Notes under the pieces: model-generated
What the model saw: only the letters and a program-made list of their open reading frames with translations
What the model was told of the DNA's origin: nothing
Database searches by the model: none
In this document: one piece after another, positions 33,327-42,085 of the stretch
Layout of the letters: every line of letters starts with the position of its first letter
How positions within the stretch are numbered: the stretch's first letter is position 1
Virus record (IMG/VR): IMGVR_UViG_3300005466_000038
Coordinates: 1-47,468 of that record
DNA from: a virus
Reading direction: 5' to 3' (one strand)
Length of the DNA: 47,468 nt
Made by a program: the position numbers and the translations under genes

Positions 33327-35819
33327 TTAAGCGGGAGTAGGTTCCTTAACGGGCTTGTTTGAAGCTTCTATCTTCTGAATTTCTAACTTTCCCTTGGCTA
33401 CCTGAGCTTCTAAAGCCAGCTTTGCAGCCGCTTCCTCAGTTTCCCTTTGAAGCTCTAGCTTGTGTTTTTCTTCTTTACGCTGTTCGTCCTGAACAAAGGC
33501 CACCTGTTTTAACTGCATCTTTTGTGCGGCTTCAGCCTGTTTTACAGCAGCCTTGTCTTTGTCAGCACCAGCTACCTTATAAATTTGCTCTAATTGTTTA
33601 ATCTGAACCTGTAATGCTTGAACTTCCTGTTCGGTCTTCGCGGCCTGTTGTGCGGCGGGCTGGGCGACTTTCTCGGTAACGGTCTGTAGAATCGTTTGGG
33701 CTAAAGCCTGTAAAGCCTGCTGTAGTTCAGGAGTAATCTTAGGTTCCTCGCCCTTATCTTTGGAAATCGCCAACTTAAACCCTCTTGGAGCGCCTGCCAT
33801 AATCGCAGCCTGCTCAATAATCTTGAGCATGTTCTTGACCCCGATTGCTTGGTGAAGATCCGGTTGACCGGCGATCACTCCCAAGGTTTGGAACAGAACC
33901 TGAGCAATAGCTGATTCATTTGGTTTCTGTGGACCTTCATTAGCACGAGCGAAATGTTCAAGAGCCAGATCGGATTTATTACCTTTAACCCACAGTTTCT
34001 CAGTCGTTCTTTGTTCGATAGTAAACCCGAGTTCATCAAGGTGCTGTTCCACGTTCTCAATATCAGAGGATACCCGAGCCGAAACCTTCCTATCTCCGTA
34101 CGCTTTCCAGCCTTGATAAAGCTGTCGTTTCCAAGCGTCGATTCCTTCATCTACGGACGCGGAAGTAAGAGCGCGTCGGGAGGCGCTGGCCTTCCCGGTC
34201 CTAATCACTTCTTCTTTGCTCTGCTGATGAGTCGCAGCAGCTCCAGCTTCTTGAGAGGCTATCCCAAGAACCCGGTCCATCATGTTCAGGACAACTCCGA
34301 TTAACTGGTAGAGTTCCTGAATACTAGCTTTGGTAAGCTGAACAGGAATGAAAGCCCGGTTAATGTCAGTCCCAGCCATCTTCCTTTTAAGCGAGTCAAA
34401 CGAGATAAAATTGGTTGAGCGATACTTAGCCTCTCCACTGTTCTGAAGCTTGGCGATATCCTCTTTGTCCACGATCTGGTTATCGTAGAAAATGACGTTC
34501 ATTAAGTTCTGGCGAGCGGTCAGGCCCATTTGGGAAAGGATCATTCCGAGATGATCTTGATAAGGGATAAGTTCCAGACCGAGGGACGAATTAAGACCGG
34601 CCATTTCGTCGTAGTCGTACCCCATGAACCATGAAGGGGTGTAGGCGCATGGCTCAGCCCAAATAACAGTGTCATCCCCGGCCATGGTGAACTTATGCCA
34701 AACCGGGCAATCGTAGGTATCGACCAACTTCCCGTCCTTGTATCGGCCAAGGCCCCAATCTTTGGGAACTATCTTGGCGAACTGTTCCACGACGAATACG
34801 GAATGGTCTCGGTTCGCAGTGGTGTACTGCGCGGCTTTATCTTCTCTGTCTTTAGGTCGGTAGCTACTGATTGGGAACCCGGCCCTACACGGAAAGAGTT
34901 CATCAAAGTATTTCCCTGCTCCTGGGTGTTGAAACCAATTCGTTCCAGCGAAAATACTCTGCCTATTCCATAACATCCGATCATCGAAAATGTCTCCATA
35001 AGATTTAATATGCCAGTAACCGATAAATTCTGTACCAGTATCAGTGTTCAAACTGGTCAACGGATACCGTAGATCGTAGAAAAACTTGGTTGGGTGAGGG
35101 TGGGTGTATCTCAACCCTTCTTTTACCGTGAACCGCTTATCGGTAACTGATCCGTCCTCGTTATCACGTTCACGTCTTTGTTCCTCACAGTACCATTCCT
35201 CTCTTGGGAAGGTCAGCATAATCCCGTACTTGAGCATCTGTTGAATGGACTGTTTTAGAACCGAGGAGTAACCAAGGTTGGTGGACATTACCTCCACCGT
35301 GTCGGTTAGAATCTCACACAGAGCACGGTTACGTGAACTTTCCTTTAACGGATTGTAGGGAAGGAGCGGGGAAGTGTTCCGTTCATTGAAAATCTGCCCA
35401 AGAACGTTGGCGACGTACGCTTTAACAATCGGAATGTAGATTTGGAAAAAGACCGGGGGGTTTAACAACTTCTGGACTTGTCCATTCGCTCCGGGAATAT
35501 CAAGGAAAAGTTCGGACTCAGACAATCCCCAATCTTTCAAAGCCTGCAAGGTGCCAGCCGCGTCTAGCCGTTTGGAAAGGATATTCTGAACCAGTGTAGG
35601 AGTGGTTTGATTGAACGGAACCTCGTAGGCTAGATCCACAGCGGCGTACGCTCGCCACTCAGCAAGGCTCATTTCAATCCCGTTACGGTTACGGTCAGCT
35701 AGAAGATCGACCAACTTACGGATCTTGGTTGGGTATTTGGCTCTGTCCCCGTCAAAGATTTTCTTATAGGAGCCGCTGGAAATGCCTCTCCTTTTAAGGA
35801 GGCTCATGTCAATCGCCAT
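33327..35819 (-). CDS. Portal-like protein with long C-terminal coiled coil
   Basis: The 830-residue protein lies beside the divergent terminase gene, the usual place for a portal. The N-terminal 600 residues are mixed alpha/beta with helical stem-like segments (near residues 425-460 and 525-560). The C-terminal about 170 residues are Gln/Lys/Glu/Ala-rich coiled coil ending NKPVKEPTPA, which could form a barrel or tunnel extension. Size and composition fit large podovirus or podovirus-like portals (700-850 residues). I infer a dodecameric channel for DNA entry and exit. No single diagnostic motif was seen, so the call combines position, size and layout. Confidence 0.7.
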   Translation of the reverse strand: MAIDMSLLKRRGISSGSYKKIFDGDRAKYPTKIRKLVDLLADRNRNGIEMSLAEWRAYAAVDLAYEVPFNQTTPTLVQNILSKRLDAAGTLQALKDWGLSESELFLDIPGANGQVQKLLNPPVFFQIYIPIVKAYVANVLGQIFNERNTSPLLPYNPLKESSRNRALCEILTDTVEVMSTNLGYSSVLKQSIQQMLKYGIMLTFPREEWYCEEQRRERDNEDGSVTDKRFTVKEGLRYTHPHPTKFFYDLRYPLTSLNTDTGTEFIGYWHIKSYGDIFDDRMLWNRQSIFAGTNWFQHPGAGKYFDELFPCRAGFPISSYRPKDREDKAAQYTTANRDHSVFVVEQFAKIVPKDWGLGRYKDGKLVDTYDCPVWHKFTMAGDDTVIWAEPCAYTPSWFMGYDYDEMAGLNSSLGLELIPYQDHLGMILSQMGLTARQNLMNVIFYDNQIVDKEDIAKLQNSGEAKYRSTNFISFDSLKRKMAGTDINRAFIPVQLTKASIQELYQLIGVVLNMMDRVLGIASQEAGAAATHQQSKEEVIRTGKASASRRALTSASVDEGIDAWKRQLYQGWKAYGDRKVSARVSSDIENVEQHLDELGFTIEQRTTEKLWVKGNKSDLALEHFARANEGPQKPNESAIAQVLFQTLGVIAGQPDLHQAIGVKNMLKIIEQAAIMAGAPRGFKLAISKDKGEEPKITPELQQALQALAQTILQTVTEKVAQPAAQQAAKTEQEVQALQVQIKQLEQIYKVAGADKDKAAVKQAEAAQKMQLKQVAFVQDEQRKEEKHKLELQRETEEAAAKLALEAQVAKGKLEIQKIEASNKPVKEPTPA

Positions 35820-35855
35820 GGGATGCCTCCATTACTTTATCGCGCCAATCCACGT

Positions 35856-36146
35856 TTAAGTTTCCAGATTGGCTATCGCTGGATTGGAATAACGTTTCTT
35901 GGGTGCGGGCTGTTCTTCCTCCTCCGCTTCCTCTTTAGGAGTGGCTTCTAGCACCTCGAACTCGCCCGGGGAGATTTGCCTAACCTTGACCTCTACCGTG
36001 TATTCCTCGCCGTCATCCCAGTTGCCGATAGTGTCAGCCCATGCGTCATTAGTGGGGTCTAACGATAGCCGGTTCTCTACCGCGCCCGGTTCGTCGATAG
36101 CTTCAGAAGCATTGCCAGTTTGATACCCAGGACCAGATTCCTTCAT
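35856..36146 (-). CDS. Small acidic protein preceding the portal
   Basis: The protein has 96 residues from ATG 36146; an in-frame ATG at 36161 is an alternative. It is acidic in the middle (EEAEEEEQPAPKK near residues 72-84). An EEYTVEVKVRQISPGEFEVL beta-hairpin-like segment at about 46-65 is the most structured part. It is the first gene of the leftward head operon. No family was recognised; it could be a structural accessory or an assembly factor. Confidence 0.55.
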   Translation of the reverse strand: MKESGPGYQTGNASEAIDEPGAVENRLSLDPTNDAWADTIGNWDDGEEYTVEVKVRQISPGEFEVLEATPKEEAEEEEQPAPKKRYSNPAIANLET

Positions 36147-36217
36147 AAAATTTAAGTGCAAACGCCGGACTTATGAATTACTAGTAGGTTACACAGTCTA
36201 GTTAGACAAGAGCAAAT
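36147..36217. promoter_or_regulatory. Divergent control region between head and packaging operons
   Basis: These 71 bases separate the leftward head operon from the rightward terminase. They should contain both promoters, but I see no convincing -35/-10 pair. GTCTA-GT-TAGAC at 36196-36207 is a perfect inverted repeat just upstream of the terminase start. A similar GCTAGAC...GTCTAGC pair lies before the gene at 46723, so it may be a shared regulatory site. A weak AAGAG stretch precedes the terminase ATG. Confidence 0.5.
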
Positions 36218-37780
36218 ATGGCCATTAGTAAGACCGGCGAATGGTCCCCAGACCTTTTCCCTAAGCAGTTAGAAGCTCTTTCCTATTGCCAACCTAGTAA
36301 AAGAAACTTCATTTTACTCAACGGGCCTCGTTGGGCTTCCAAAACTTGGCTCGCGCACGCCGCAGCGATTCAACATGCTTGGGAGACTGACAGAGCTGAT
36401 ATTTGCATCCTAACCTTCACCCAATCGTTAGGTATAGATTCTGGAGTTTGGCAGCACCTTACAGAGATATTCCTTCCCGAATGGATAGGGGGAGAGGATC
36501 AAGACGGTAACTCGTTCGGGGGCAGGTTCGGAATGGAGTGGGCGAGAAAGCCCTACATTCAGGGCGTAACCAAAAAGCCGTCATGCTCTATCATTAACAA
36601 GTTCGGGACCATTTCAAAGTTCTCCCTGCAATCACTTAGGGTCGAAGCTGACGTTGAAAGGCTGTACAAAAGTAAAGCGTATTCGATGATCTGGGTCAAC
36701 GAGTTGAGCAAGTTCAAGGACCGAAAAACGTTTGATACCCTGAAGCAGTGCTTACGAATGCCGCATTTAAAAACCGAGCAGCATTTATTTCTCGCAGATA
36801 CAAACCCAGACTTGGAACTAGGCACAGCCTCTCCATGGTATCAGCTTTGGTACGGTCTGCTCGGGAATGATGATTGCCCGCCTGAGTTGAAGCCGTTGCA
36901 AAACTCGCTTCGCCTTATCGAGTTCACGATTGACGACAACCTCGCTCTGACTGACGAAAAGAAGGCCCAGCTTCGCGCAGACTTCTCACATGACCCAGAC
37001 CTACTCGCCGCTTATTACTACGGGAAATGGGTTACAGCCTCACAAGACGCGCTTTTCTACGGAGTGTTCAAGCCCAACATTCACGTAGTCGGAGATTATG
37101 AAACCCCAGCGATACCCGATCCTGATATTTTGGTTCCAGATGATAACTGCATTGAACTCACATGCGGCCTAGACCCGGGTGCTCGGAACTGCGCTGCTGC
37201 ATTCTTAGAAAAGATCACGCTGAAACGAGATGGCAGGGACGTTCCAGCATTCAAATGGATCGATGAACTGGTCATTGTCGGGCAGGATTTTGAGCTTTCC
37301 GACTTTGTTGAGGAACTTGTTCGCAAGATGGAATTCTGGGAAACCGTTCTTGGCAGGAAAGTGAACTGGAGGTGGTGGTCTGACCGAAGCGTGTTCGATA
37401 TGAAGGTGCCGTTTGCCGGAGATTTATACTGGCACAACTTCATTTATGATTTAAGCGGTGGGAAAATTGTTTGCATGGCGGCAGAGCGCGGGAGGGGAAG
37501 TGTTGCGACCAGGGTTGATCTGTTCAGAAAGATTTTATGGGAGGACCGGATCAGGATTTCTGCAAACAAGTGCCCGCACGGAATTCAGATGATTAAAAGT
37601 ATTCGCAGGGGGAAAACGCTGGGTGCTGTCATTGACAGGGCGAGCCAGTGGAAGCACTCGTTTGATAGTGTGAGCTATCCGATAACTTCAGAATGCTGTG
37701 ATGAGTTAAAAAAATCGGTGATTGTGAATTATAAAAAGAAATCCGAGATGACTTCCGGCCTGCTTCAAGTTGCCATGTGA
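36218..37780 (+). CDS. terL: Terminase large subunit
   Basis: The 520-residue protein has the ATPase-nuclease layout of large terminases. The Walker A-like loop is GPRWASKT at 36-43, and the Walker B-like strand MIWVNEL at 157-163 has Asn for the usual Asp. A coupling-type SLQSLR segment lies near 136. The C-terminal RNase H-like nuclease begins with CGLDPG (D319) and later has WSDRS near 374 and FDSVSYP near 482. It cuts concatemeric DNA and powers packaging through the portal. No small-subunit gene was recognised. It is the first gene of the rightward operon and its stop overlaps the next start (TGATG). The degenerate Walker motifs are within family variation. Confidence 0.9.
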   Translation: MAISKTGEWSPDLFPKQLEALSYCQPSKRNFILLNGPRWASKTWLAHAAAIQHAWETDRADICILTFTQSLGIDSGVWQHLTEIFLPEWIGGEDQDGNSFGGRFGMEWARKPYIQGVTKKPSCSIINKFGTISKFSLQSLRVEADVERLYKSKAYSMIWVNELSKFKDRKTFDTLKQCLRMPHLKTEQHLFLADTNPDLELGTASPWYQLWYGLLGNDDCPPELKPLQNSLRLIEFTIDDNLALTDEKKAQLRADFSHDPDLLAAYYYGKWVTASQDALFYGVFKPNIHVVGDYETPAIPDPDILVPDDNCIELTCGLDPGARNCAAAFLEKITLKRDGRDVPAFKWIDELVIVGQDFELSDFVEELVRKMEFWETVLGRKVNWRWWSDRSVFDMKVPFAGDLYWHNFIYDLSGGKIVCMAAERGRGSVATRVDLFRKILWEDRIRISANKCPHGIQMIKSIRRGKTLGAVIDRASQWKHSFDSVSYPITSECCDELKKSVIVNYKKKSEMTSGLLQVAM

Positions 37781-38154
37781 TGACTTACTCCCGGTGGAAA
37801 TTCGCCCGCGCCTTGCTCATAGCTGCTTTGTTCAGTGATTTATCCACTATCGAACCCTATCGCCGTGCGTGGAGAGCATTAAAGGCTATTCTTGGACGAT
37901 TGGATGTGGGCGAGAAATGTTCACCGGAAAAGTCCGAGGCTAGAATGAGGTGTTGTGAAGGGTGCAGCGTTTACTCTCATAGATTCCAAACATGCGGTTC
38001 TCCGTTGGACTCCAAGACCAAAGGATTGGGGTGCTTCTGTTACCTACCTGTTATAGCTCAAATCGAATCTCATACGTGTTGGCTGGACCAAGAGGGGCTA
38101 GGTGATGTGTGGGGTTGGTCTAAGATCGTAGATAAACACTTGCCAACCTCCTAG
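37780..38154 (+). CDS. Small Cys-rich protein
   Basis: The protein has 124 residues from ATG 37780, which overlaps the terminase stop as TGATG; a GTG one codon earlier is less likely. The N-terminal 40 residues are helical (FARALLIAALFSDL). The middle has a Cys-rich cluster (CCEGC at about 57-61, TCGSP near 71, GCFCY near 84, TCWLD near 98) expected to bind zinc. Proteins like this often follow terL in phages, but their role is unknown. I see no catalytic motif. Confidence 0.65.
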   Translation: MTYSRWKFARALLIAALFSDLSTIEPYRRAWRALKAILGRLDVGEKCSPEKSEARMRCCEGCSVYSHRFQTCGSPLDSKTKGLGCFCYLPVIAQIESHTCWLDQEGLGDVWGWSKIVDKHLPTS

Positions 38155-38318
38155 ACCTTAGCGTAGGTTCGCATTGCCATTTCCGGCTGGCTCAGATAAT
38201 TGAGCTTAACTTTCCTATTTCCGGCTGAACCGGGCCAAGCCCGATCCATTGTCACCGTTAGCCTTGCCCGTGTGGACCAGCCCGGTCCTACGGGCCAGGG
38301 CGACAATCTATTACATTT
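38155..38318 (+). promoter_or_regulatory. Structured leader of the decoration-like gene
   Basis: This 164-base region holds several structures. An ATTTCCGGCTG repeat occurs at 38179-38189 and 38217-38227. A CGGGC-CAA-GCCCG hairpin lies at 38231-38243. A 60-base hairpin spans 38248-38307 with nested arms (ATTGTC/GACAAT, GCCTTGCCCGT/ACGGGCCAGGGC and GGACC/GGTCC). A possible promoter has TTGCCA at 38174 and GATAAT at 38195, with a short spacer of 15. The big hairpin ends 11 bases before the ATG at 38319 and no Shine-Dalgarno is visible. The region may be a terminator after the packaging genes plus a leader controlling translation. Confidence 0.6.
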
Positions 38319-38717
38319 ATGGGAACACCAGTAACTGACAGCTACGGTGCGTACGCGCCTCAGATCAATTCAGCTAGTGTGGGTGGGAAATATACCACCG
38401 AGACTATCGCGGGAATACCACAGTTTGAGAACGGTAAACAATTCACCACCAAAGCTGGGACGATACAGAATTTCGAGGCGTTCAACTCCAGTAATGATGA
38501 AGTGTACGTAGCCGTTTACGACAGTGAAGACGGGGACAATCCTGATTCCGGGGATAGAGTCCTGAACGTAACCACCCTTCCAGCTAAAGGGTTTGAATCC
38601 ATGTTTGACGACGAGATCGAGTTCAATCGTGGACTCTACGCCAAGGCGTTCACCGATCCCGGCCTAACCACCCCAGCGGGGGACGTTATGTCGTACTACG
38701 CGAAGTGGACTTTTTAA
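38319..38717 (+). CDS. Small decoration- or head-structural-like protein
   Basis: The 132-residue protein is beta-rich. It has a Tyr/Gly-rich N-terminus, a strand series from about residue 44 (IQNFEAFNSS then VYVAVYDSED) and a conserved-looking GLYAKAF near residue 105. Length and composition fit head decoration or minor structural proteins. It is transcribed to the right after a highly structured leader, 4 bases before the signal-peptide gene. No family was recognised, so the role is inferred from size and context only. Confidence 0.5.
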   Translation: MGTPVTDSYGAYAPQINSASVGGKYTTETIAGIPQFENGKQFTTKAGTIQNFEAFNSSNDEVYVAVYDSEDGDNPDSGDRVLNVTTLPAKGFESMFDDEIEFNRGLYAKAFTDPGLTTPAGDVMSYYAKWTF

Positions 38718-38721
38718 GTTT

Positions 38722-40863
38722 ATGCACAGACTTATACTGCCATTTTTACTACTGACCCTAGCCCTTCCCGCCATGGGCGGGGTGATTGTCGGTCCAGCGC
38801 GTGGCGGGGGAGTTGCCGTCACCCCGGGTTCGGGAATAACAATGAGCACTAATGGGGCTGGAACATTGGTTACAATCAGCGGTGGCGGTGGCGGTCCTCA
38901 ACTCTGGTACACCAACGCATCTGATGGTTCGATAATGAACACGAACCAATCCCTAGGCAAAGTATCCATAGCTGGGACTAATGCGGTGATTACGGCGGAT
39001 ACAGGGCCACATGCTTTGGATTGGCTGTTCGTAGTGCGAACTAATGGAACATCCGATTTCTGGCTGAGGTCTGACGGGAGTAGCTTCATTGGTCCAAGGG
39101 TATTTGATGACGTTACGGCAGATGACTTTAGTGTTTTACGCCCGTTTCATGCAGTAACAATGACAGATAGCAACGGTCCAAACAGAATTTTCCTTTCTGG
39201 AATCGCAGAAAATAGCGGTGATGCTCTTTTGTATCAGGGTAATTTTTCATTACAGGCTTTAGCAAACCCGGATACTTCGGCGGGGATTCTTAGGCTAAGG
39301 GGCGACCTGACAAATGGGCGGTCTGACTTGGTATTTATCAAAGCAGACCCTGGCGGACCTGATGGAAGCATTTTTTTGATAGAAACCAACGGCATAGATG
39401 TTTTTTGGGTAGTTGGTGACGGAAATATCAGAAGGATACGTAATGTACCGTATGAATGGCCAAGGACCAACGGAGCGGCAGGAAAAGCCTTAACCACAGA
39501 CGGGGGTTCCCCTCAGCAATTGTACTGGGACACATTCGCGTCTCCTTCTTCGGTTACTCAAGCTATCAACAACAATGCCCGTATCGGTCCCGGCACACTT
39601 AATTTCATACCCAGATTCCTGAACCCAACCAACGTCACAGATTCAAGGGTTCATCAGGTAGAGACAAACCAATGGAACTGGAATGTAAGGACCAACTATG
39701 GTGCAAATACCAACTCGTGGACCAATCGAATCTATTCGTCCTTTACCAGCACAAATCTTTTTCACGCCGTTGATTATGTTATCAATGAACCGGGTGCAAA
39801 TAAGTACAATGGAATCTTCCCTGTGCGCGGTTCAGGTGATACCACATTGGCGCAAAACAAATTCAGACTGTACGACTCATGGGACGTAAACGGAGTAGGC
39901 CAAGGAACCGCTCCCGATTCAGCGGGGGATTGGCTTCCTGTTACTGACGGGTTTCAAAGTATTGGCAATGGATCAAAACGACCCAAGGACGTTTTTATCA
40001 GTCGATGTTACATAGCAACCCCAAGAGACGATTCTATCATATTCGGAGACGGCTATCAGGGTCATGGATTCGGAGTAAGTAGTGCCGGATCTTTGTACTT
40101 CACCGGACCAAGCCTTGCCGGGATTCAGTTCAACCAATCCGGTCTTTTAGGCGCGGCACAACTTGATATTGGACAGTATGGTGTCGGGTTTGGAGCTGCT
40201 GGCAGCAACGTCTTAGCCTCTATCAGATACGGCGCAACCGCTGGTTTGATTGCAGTAGGCACAAACTCGGCTGTGAATGCGCCAACCTCCGTGGGAGTGA
40301 TCAGTGCCAATGCCAGCGGGTCCGATCATGGTAGCCCTGATTTTATATCTGGATCTGGTGCAAGCACAGGAACTGGGACCAACGGAAGCTGGAGGGTGCA
40401 AACTTCTGAGAAGGCTAACGCTACTTCGTCCACAGCTAATACCGCTACAAGGAAGGACCGGATATTTGTTATCGCGGACCCGATTGTATTAACAACCAAC
40501 TCAGCCACTGTGGTTTTTAACGCCACGATCCCGACTGCGCTTCGAGGATTTGGCGGGACAGTATTTGCACACACTGAGATTGAGAATGGTGTGGATATTG
40601 CGACCACGGATGACACATTTACAATATCAGCTAATAGAAAGGGTTCGACTGTGGTGGCTGGGGCGATTAGCACTGTGCAAACCGCCAGCAGCACATCGGG
40701 TGGTTCTGCCGCTATAGCCAATACTTGGACGCTGGTAGCCAACGCTCAAAGCGTGGACCTGAAGGTGACTTGCGTTACGTCTGGGATTCTTTCAACCAAT
40801 TCAACCTGTCGAGTAACCTTTATACCAAACTCCAGCGCAGTCCCGGTCATAACGCACCCGTGA
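38722..40863 (+). CDS. Large fibre-like protein with an N-terminal signal peptide
   Basis: The 713-residue protein starts with a clear signal peptide (MHRLILPFLLLTLALPAMGG; cleavage likely near residue 19). The mature part is Gly/Asn/Thr/Ser-rich and beta-rich, with Asn-Gly-Thr-type patterns and a beta tip (about 585-713) ending in FIPNSSAVPVITHP. The repeat-like middle resembles fibre or spike stalks. Virion proteins do not normally carry signal peptides, so this may instead be an exported host-surface protein. Its stop overlaps the next start (TGATG), and that next gene also has a signal peptide. The product type is uncertain. Confidence 0.65.
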   Translation: MHRLILPFLLLTLALPAMGGVIVGPARGGGVAVTPGSGITMSTNGAGTLVTISGGGGGPQLWYTNASDGSIMNTNQSLGKVSIAGTNAVITADTGPHALDWLFVVRTNGTSDFWLRSDGSSFIGPRVFDDVTADDFSVLRPFHAVTMTDSNGPNRIFLSGIAENSGDALLYQGNFSLQALANPDTSAGILRLRGDLTNGRSDLVFIKADPGGPDGSIFLIETNGIDVFWVVGDGNIRRIRNVPYEWPRTNGAAGKALTTDGGSPQQLYWDTFASPSSVTQAINNNARIGPGTLNFIPRFLNPTNVTDSRVHQVETNQWNWNVRTNYGANTNSWTNRIYSSFTSTNLFHAVDYVINEPGANKYNGIFPVRGSGDTTLAQNKFRLYDSWDVNGVGQGTAPDSAGDWLPVTDGFQSIGNGSKRPKDVFISRCYIATPRDDSIIFGDGYQGHGFGVSSAGSLYFTGPSLAGIQFNQSGLLGAAQLDIGQYGVGFGAAGSNVLASIRYGATAGLIAVGTNSAVNAPTSVGVISANASGSDHGSPDFISGSGASTGTGTNGSWRVQTSEKANATSSTANTATRKDRIFVIADPIVLTTNSATVVFNATIPTALRGFGGTVFAHTEIENGVDIATTDDTFTISANRKGSTVVAGAISTVQTASSTSGGSAAIANTWTLVANAQSVDLKVTCVTSGILSTNSTCRVTFIPNSSAVPVITHP

Positions 40864-41510
40864 TGATTAAAAAATTTACTTTATTATCTCTGTGTTTGGT
40901 TCTTTTTACTGCTGCTAAACCGGGCGGCGGCGGGACTGCTGGGTGGAAGGTTTTTACTACGAACCTTTCGCGGTGGACGGCAGCCAATGCGCCTACACCA
41001 AGTCCCGGCGATGTGGCAACCTGCCCTATCAGTTCGGTTTACGCCAATTACACAGCGTTTTTCGTGACGAACAAGACCGAGAATATTCTTGGCAAGACTA
41101 TCACTGCGACTTTTACGGTCACTCCGACAAGCGGAGATCCGGGATATGTCTGGGGAGGATACAACATTCCGGGTGGAGGATACGGAACTGTTGCCGAAGC
41201 TAGGTTGTATTTTTCGAGTCGAACAGACTACTCCAACACCAGAAATGTTGAGACTTACTGGTTCGCGGCGAACGGCACGATAGTTGATGACGCACTGGGC
41301 ACCGTAACAATATCAACAACTGTTCAGCCCATGAACTGGTCACACGGGTATGGCTGCAATGGTTCGACCTGCCTCGCTGAGTTCATGGCGGCTGCACAAG
41401 GTTGTGTGACTTATGGAATCGCCTTGGGTAGTGAGCAGTTTTACGACACGGGCGTAGCCACTACGAACGGAACAGCAACGCTTCATTTGCAGAGTTTCAC
41501 AGTGCAGTGA
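40863..41510 (+). CDS. Secreted protein with signal peptide
   Basis: The protein has 215 residues from ATG 40863, which overlaps the preceding TGA (TGATG). A longer in-frame start at 40725 lies inside the upstream gene. The N-terminus (MIKKFTLLSLCLVLFTAAKPGG) is a signal peptide. The mature part is beta-rich with VWGGYNIPGGGYG near residues 98-110 and many Thr and Asn. No enzyme motif is visible. Together with the upstream gene it forms a pair of exported proteins. It is followed by a GTGA-overlapping small gene. Confidence 0.65.
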   Translation: MIKKFTLLSLCLVLFTAAKPGGGGTAGWKVFTTNLSRWTAANAPTPSPGDVATCPISSVYANYTAFFVTNKTENILGKTITATFTVTPTSGDPGYVWGGYNIPGGGYGTVAEARLYFSSRTDYSNTRNVETYWFAANGTIVDDALGTVTISTTVQPMNWSHGYGCNGSTCLAEFMAAAQGCVTYGIALGSEQFYDTGVATTNGTATLHLQSFTVQ

Positions 41511-41644
41511 GTGTGCTCGACTATATCAACAAGCGACTGGCCCAGTTGCGAAAAGATAAAGCCTCGCCCTTGATTGTGTCTGACGGTGAGCGGGAGCTGT
41601 TGAATCTCAGGAAATGGTTAAAGCGAAAAACCAAAGTGAAATGA
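41507..41644 (+). CDS. Hidden 45-residue basic protein
   Basis: This small gene starts with GTG at 41507, overlapping the preceding TGA (41508-41510), and ends with TGA at 41642-41644, which overlaps an ATG at 41641. It therefore fills the apparent gap between two genes with start/stop overlaps at both ends. The product is basic and helical (starts MSVLDYINKRLAQLRKDK and ends LKRKTKVK). The function is unknown. The double overlap is the main support that it is real. Confidence 0.55.
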   Translation: MSVLDYINKRLAQLRKDKASPLIVSDGERELLNLRKWLKRKTKVK

Positions 41645-42042
41645 TCAGGGACGAAGTACTTGAGGAACGCATTAAACACGAGCGGGATCAGCGCGATTCC
41701 CTGGTTAAACTACTTGATGAACGAGACAGAGCAAATAAGGAAGCTATCCGAGCCGCATTTGCTTCAGCAGAAAAAGCCAGCGAAAAGACCGATCAAGCCT
41801 TGAAAGAGTACAAGTCGTCCTCAAATGAGTGGAGAGCGACACTCAATGACATTGTGGCTAGAATGATAACCCGGGTTGATTTCGAGGCTCACCAGAAGCT
41901 GATCGATAGTAAGATTTCGGACCTGCGCGAATCCAGAAGTTCGAACGTGGGCAGGGATTCGGGTAAGTCAGCGATTTGGGCTATTGTAGTTGTGTTGATA
42001 GGTTGGGGATTGACCATTGCGTTATTTCTAATTAAGCGATAG
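41641..42042 (+). CDS. Coiled-coil protein with C-terminal membrane anchor
   Basis: The protein has 133 residues from ATG 41641, which gives an ATGA overlap with the small upstream gene; an ATG at 41614 is an alternative with AGGA close upstream. Residues about 1-85 are charged coiled coil. Residues about 110-130 are a TM helix (AIWAIVVVLIGWGLTIALFL) ending in IKR. The layout resembles phage proteins that associate with the inner membrane, e.g. holin partners or spanin-like parts. It is followed by a protein of opposite layout (TM first, coil last). Confidence 0.6.
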   Translation: MIRDEVLEERIKHERDQRDSLVKLLDERDRANKEAIRAAFASAEKASEKTDQALKEYKSSSNEWRATLNDIVARMITRVDFEAHQKLIDSKISDLRESRSSNVGRDSGKSAIWAIVVVLIGWGLTIALFLIKR

Positions 42043-42085
42043 AGAAACCCTAAACACGCTGTCTAAGCGAGAAATCTGGAAATGA

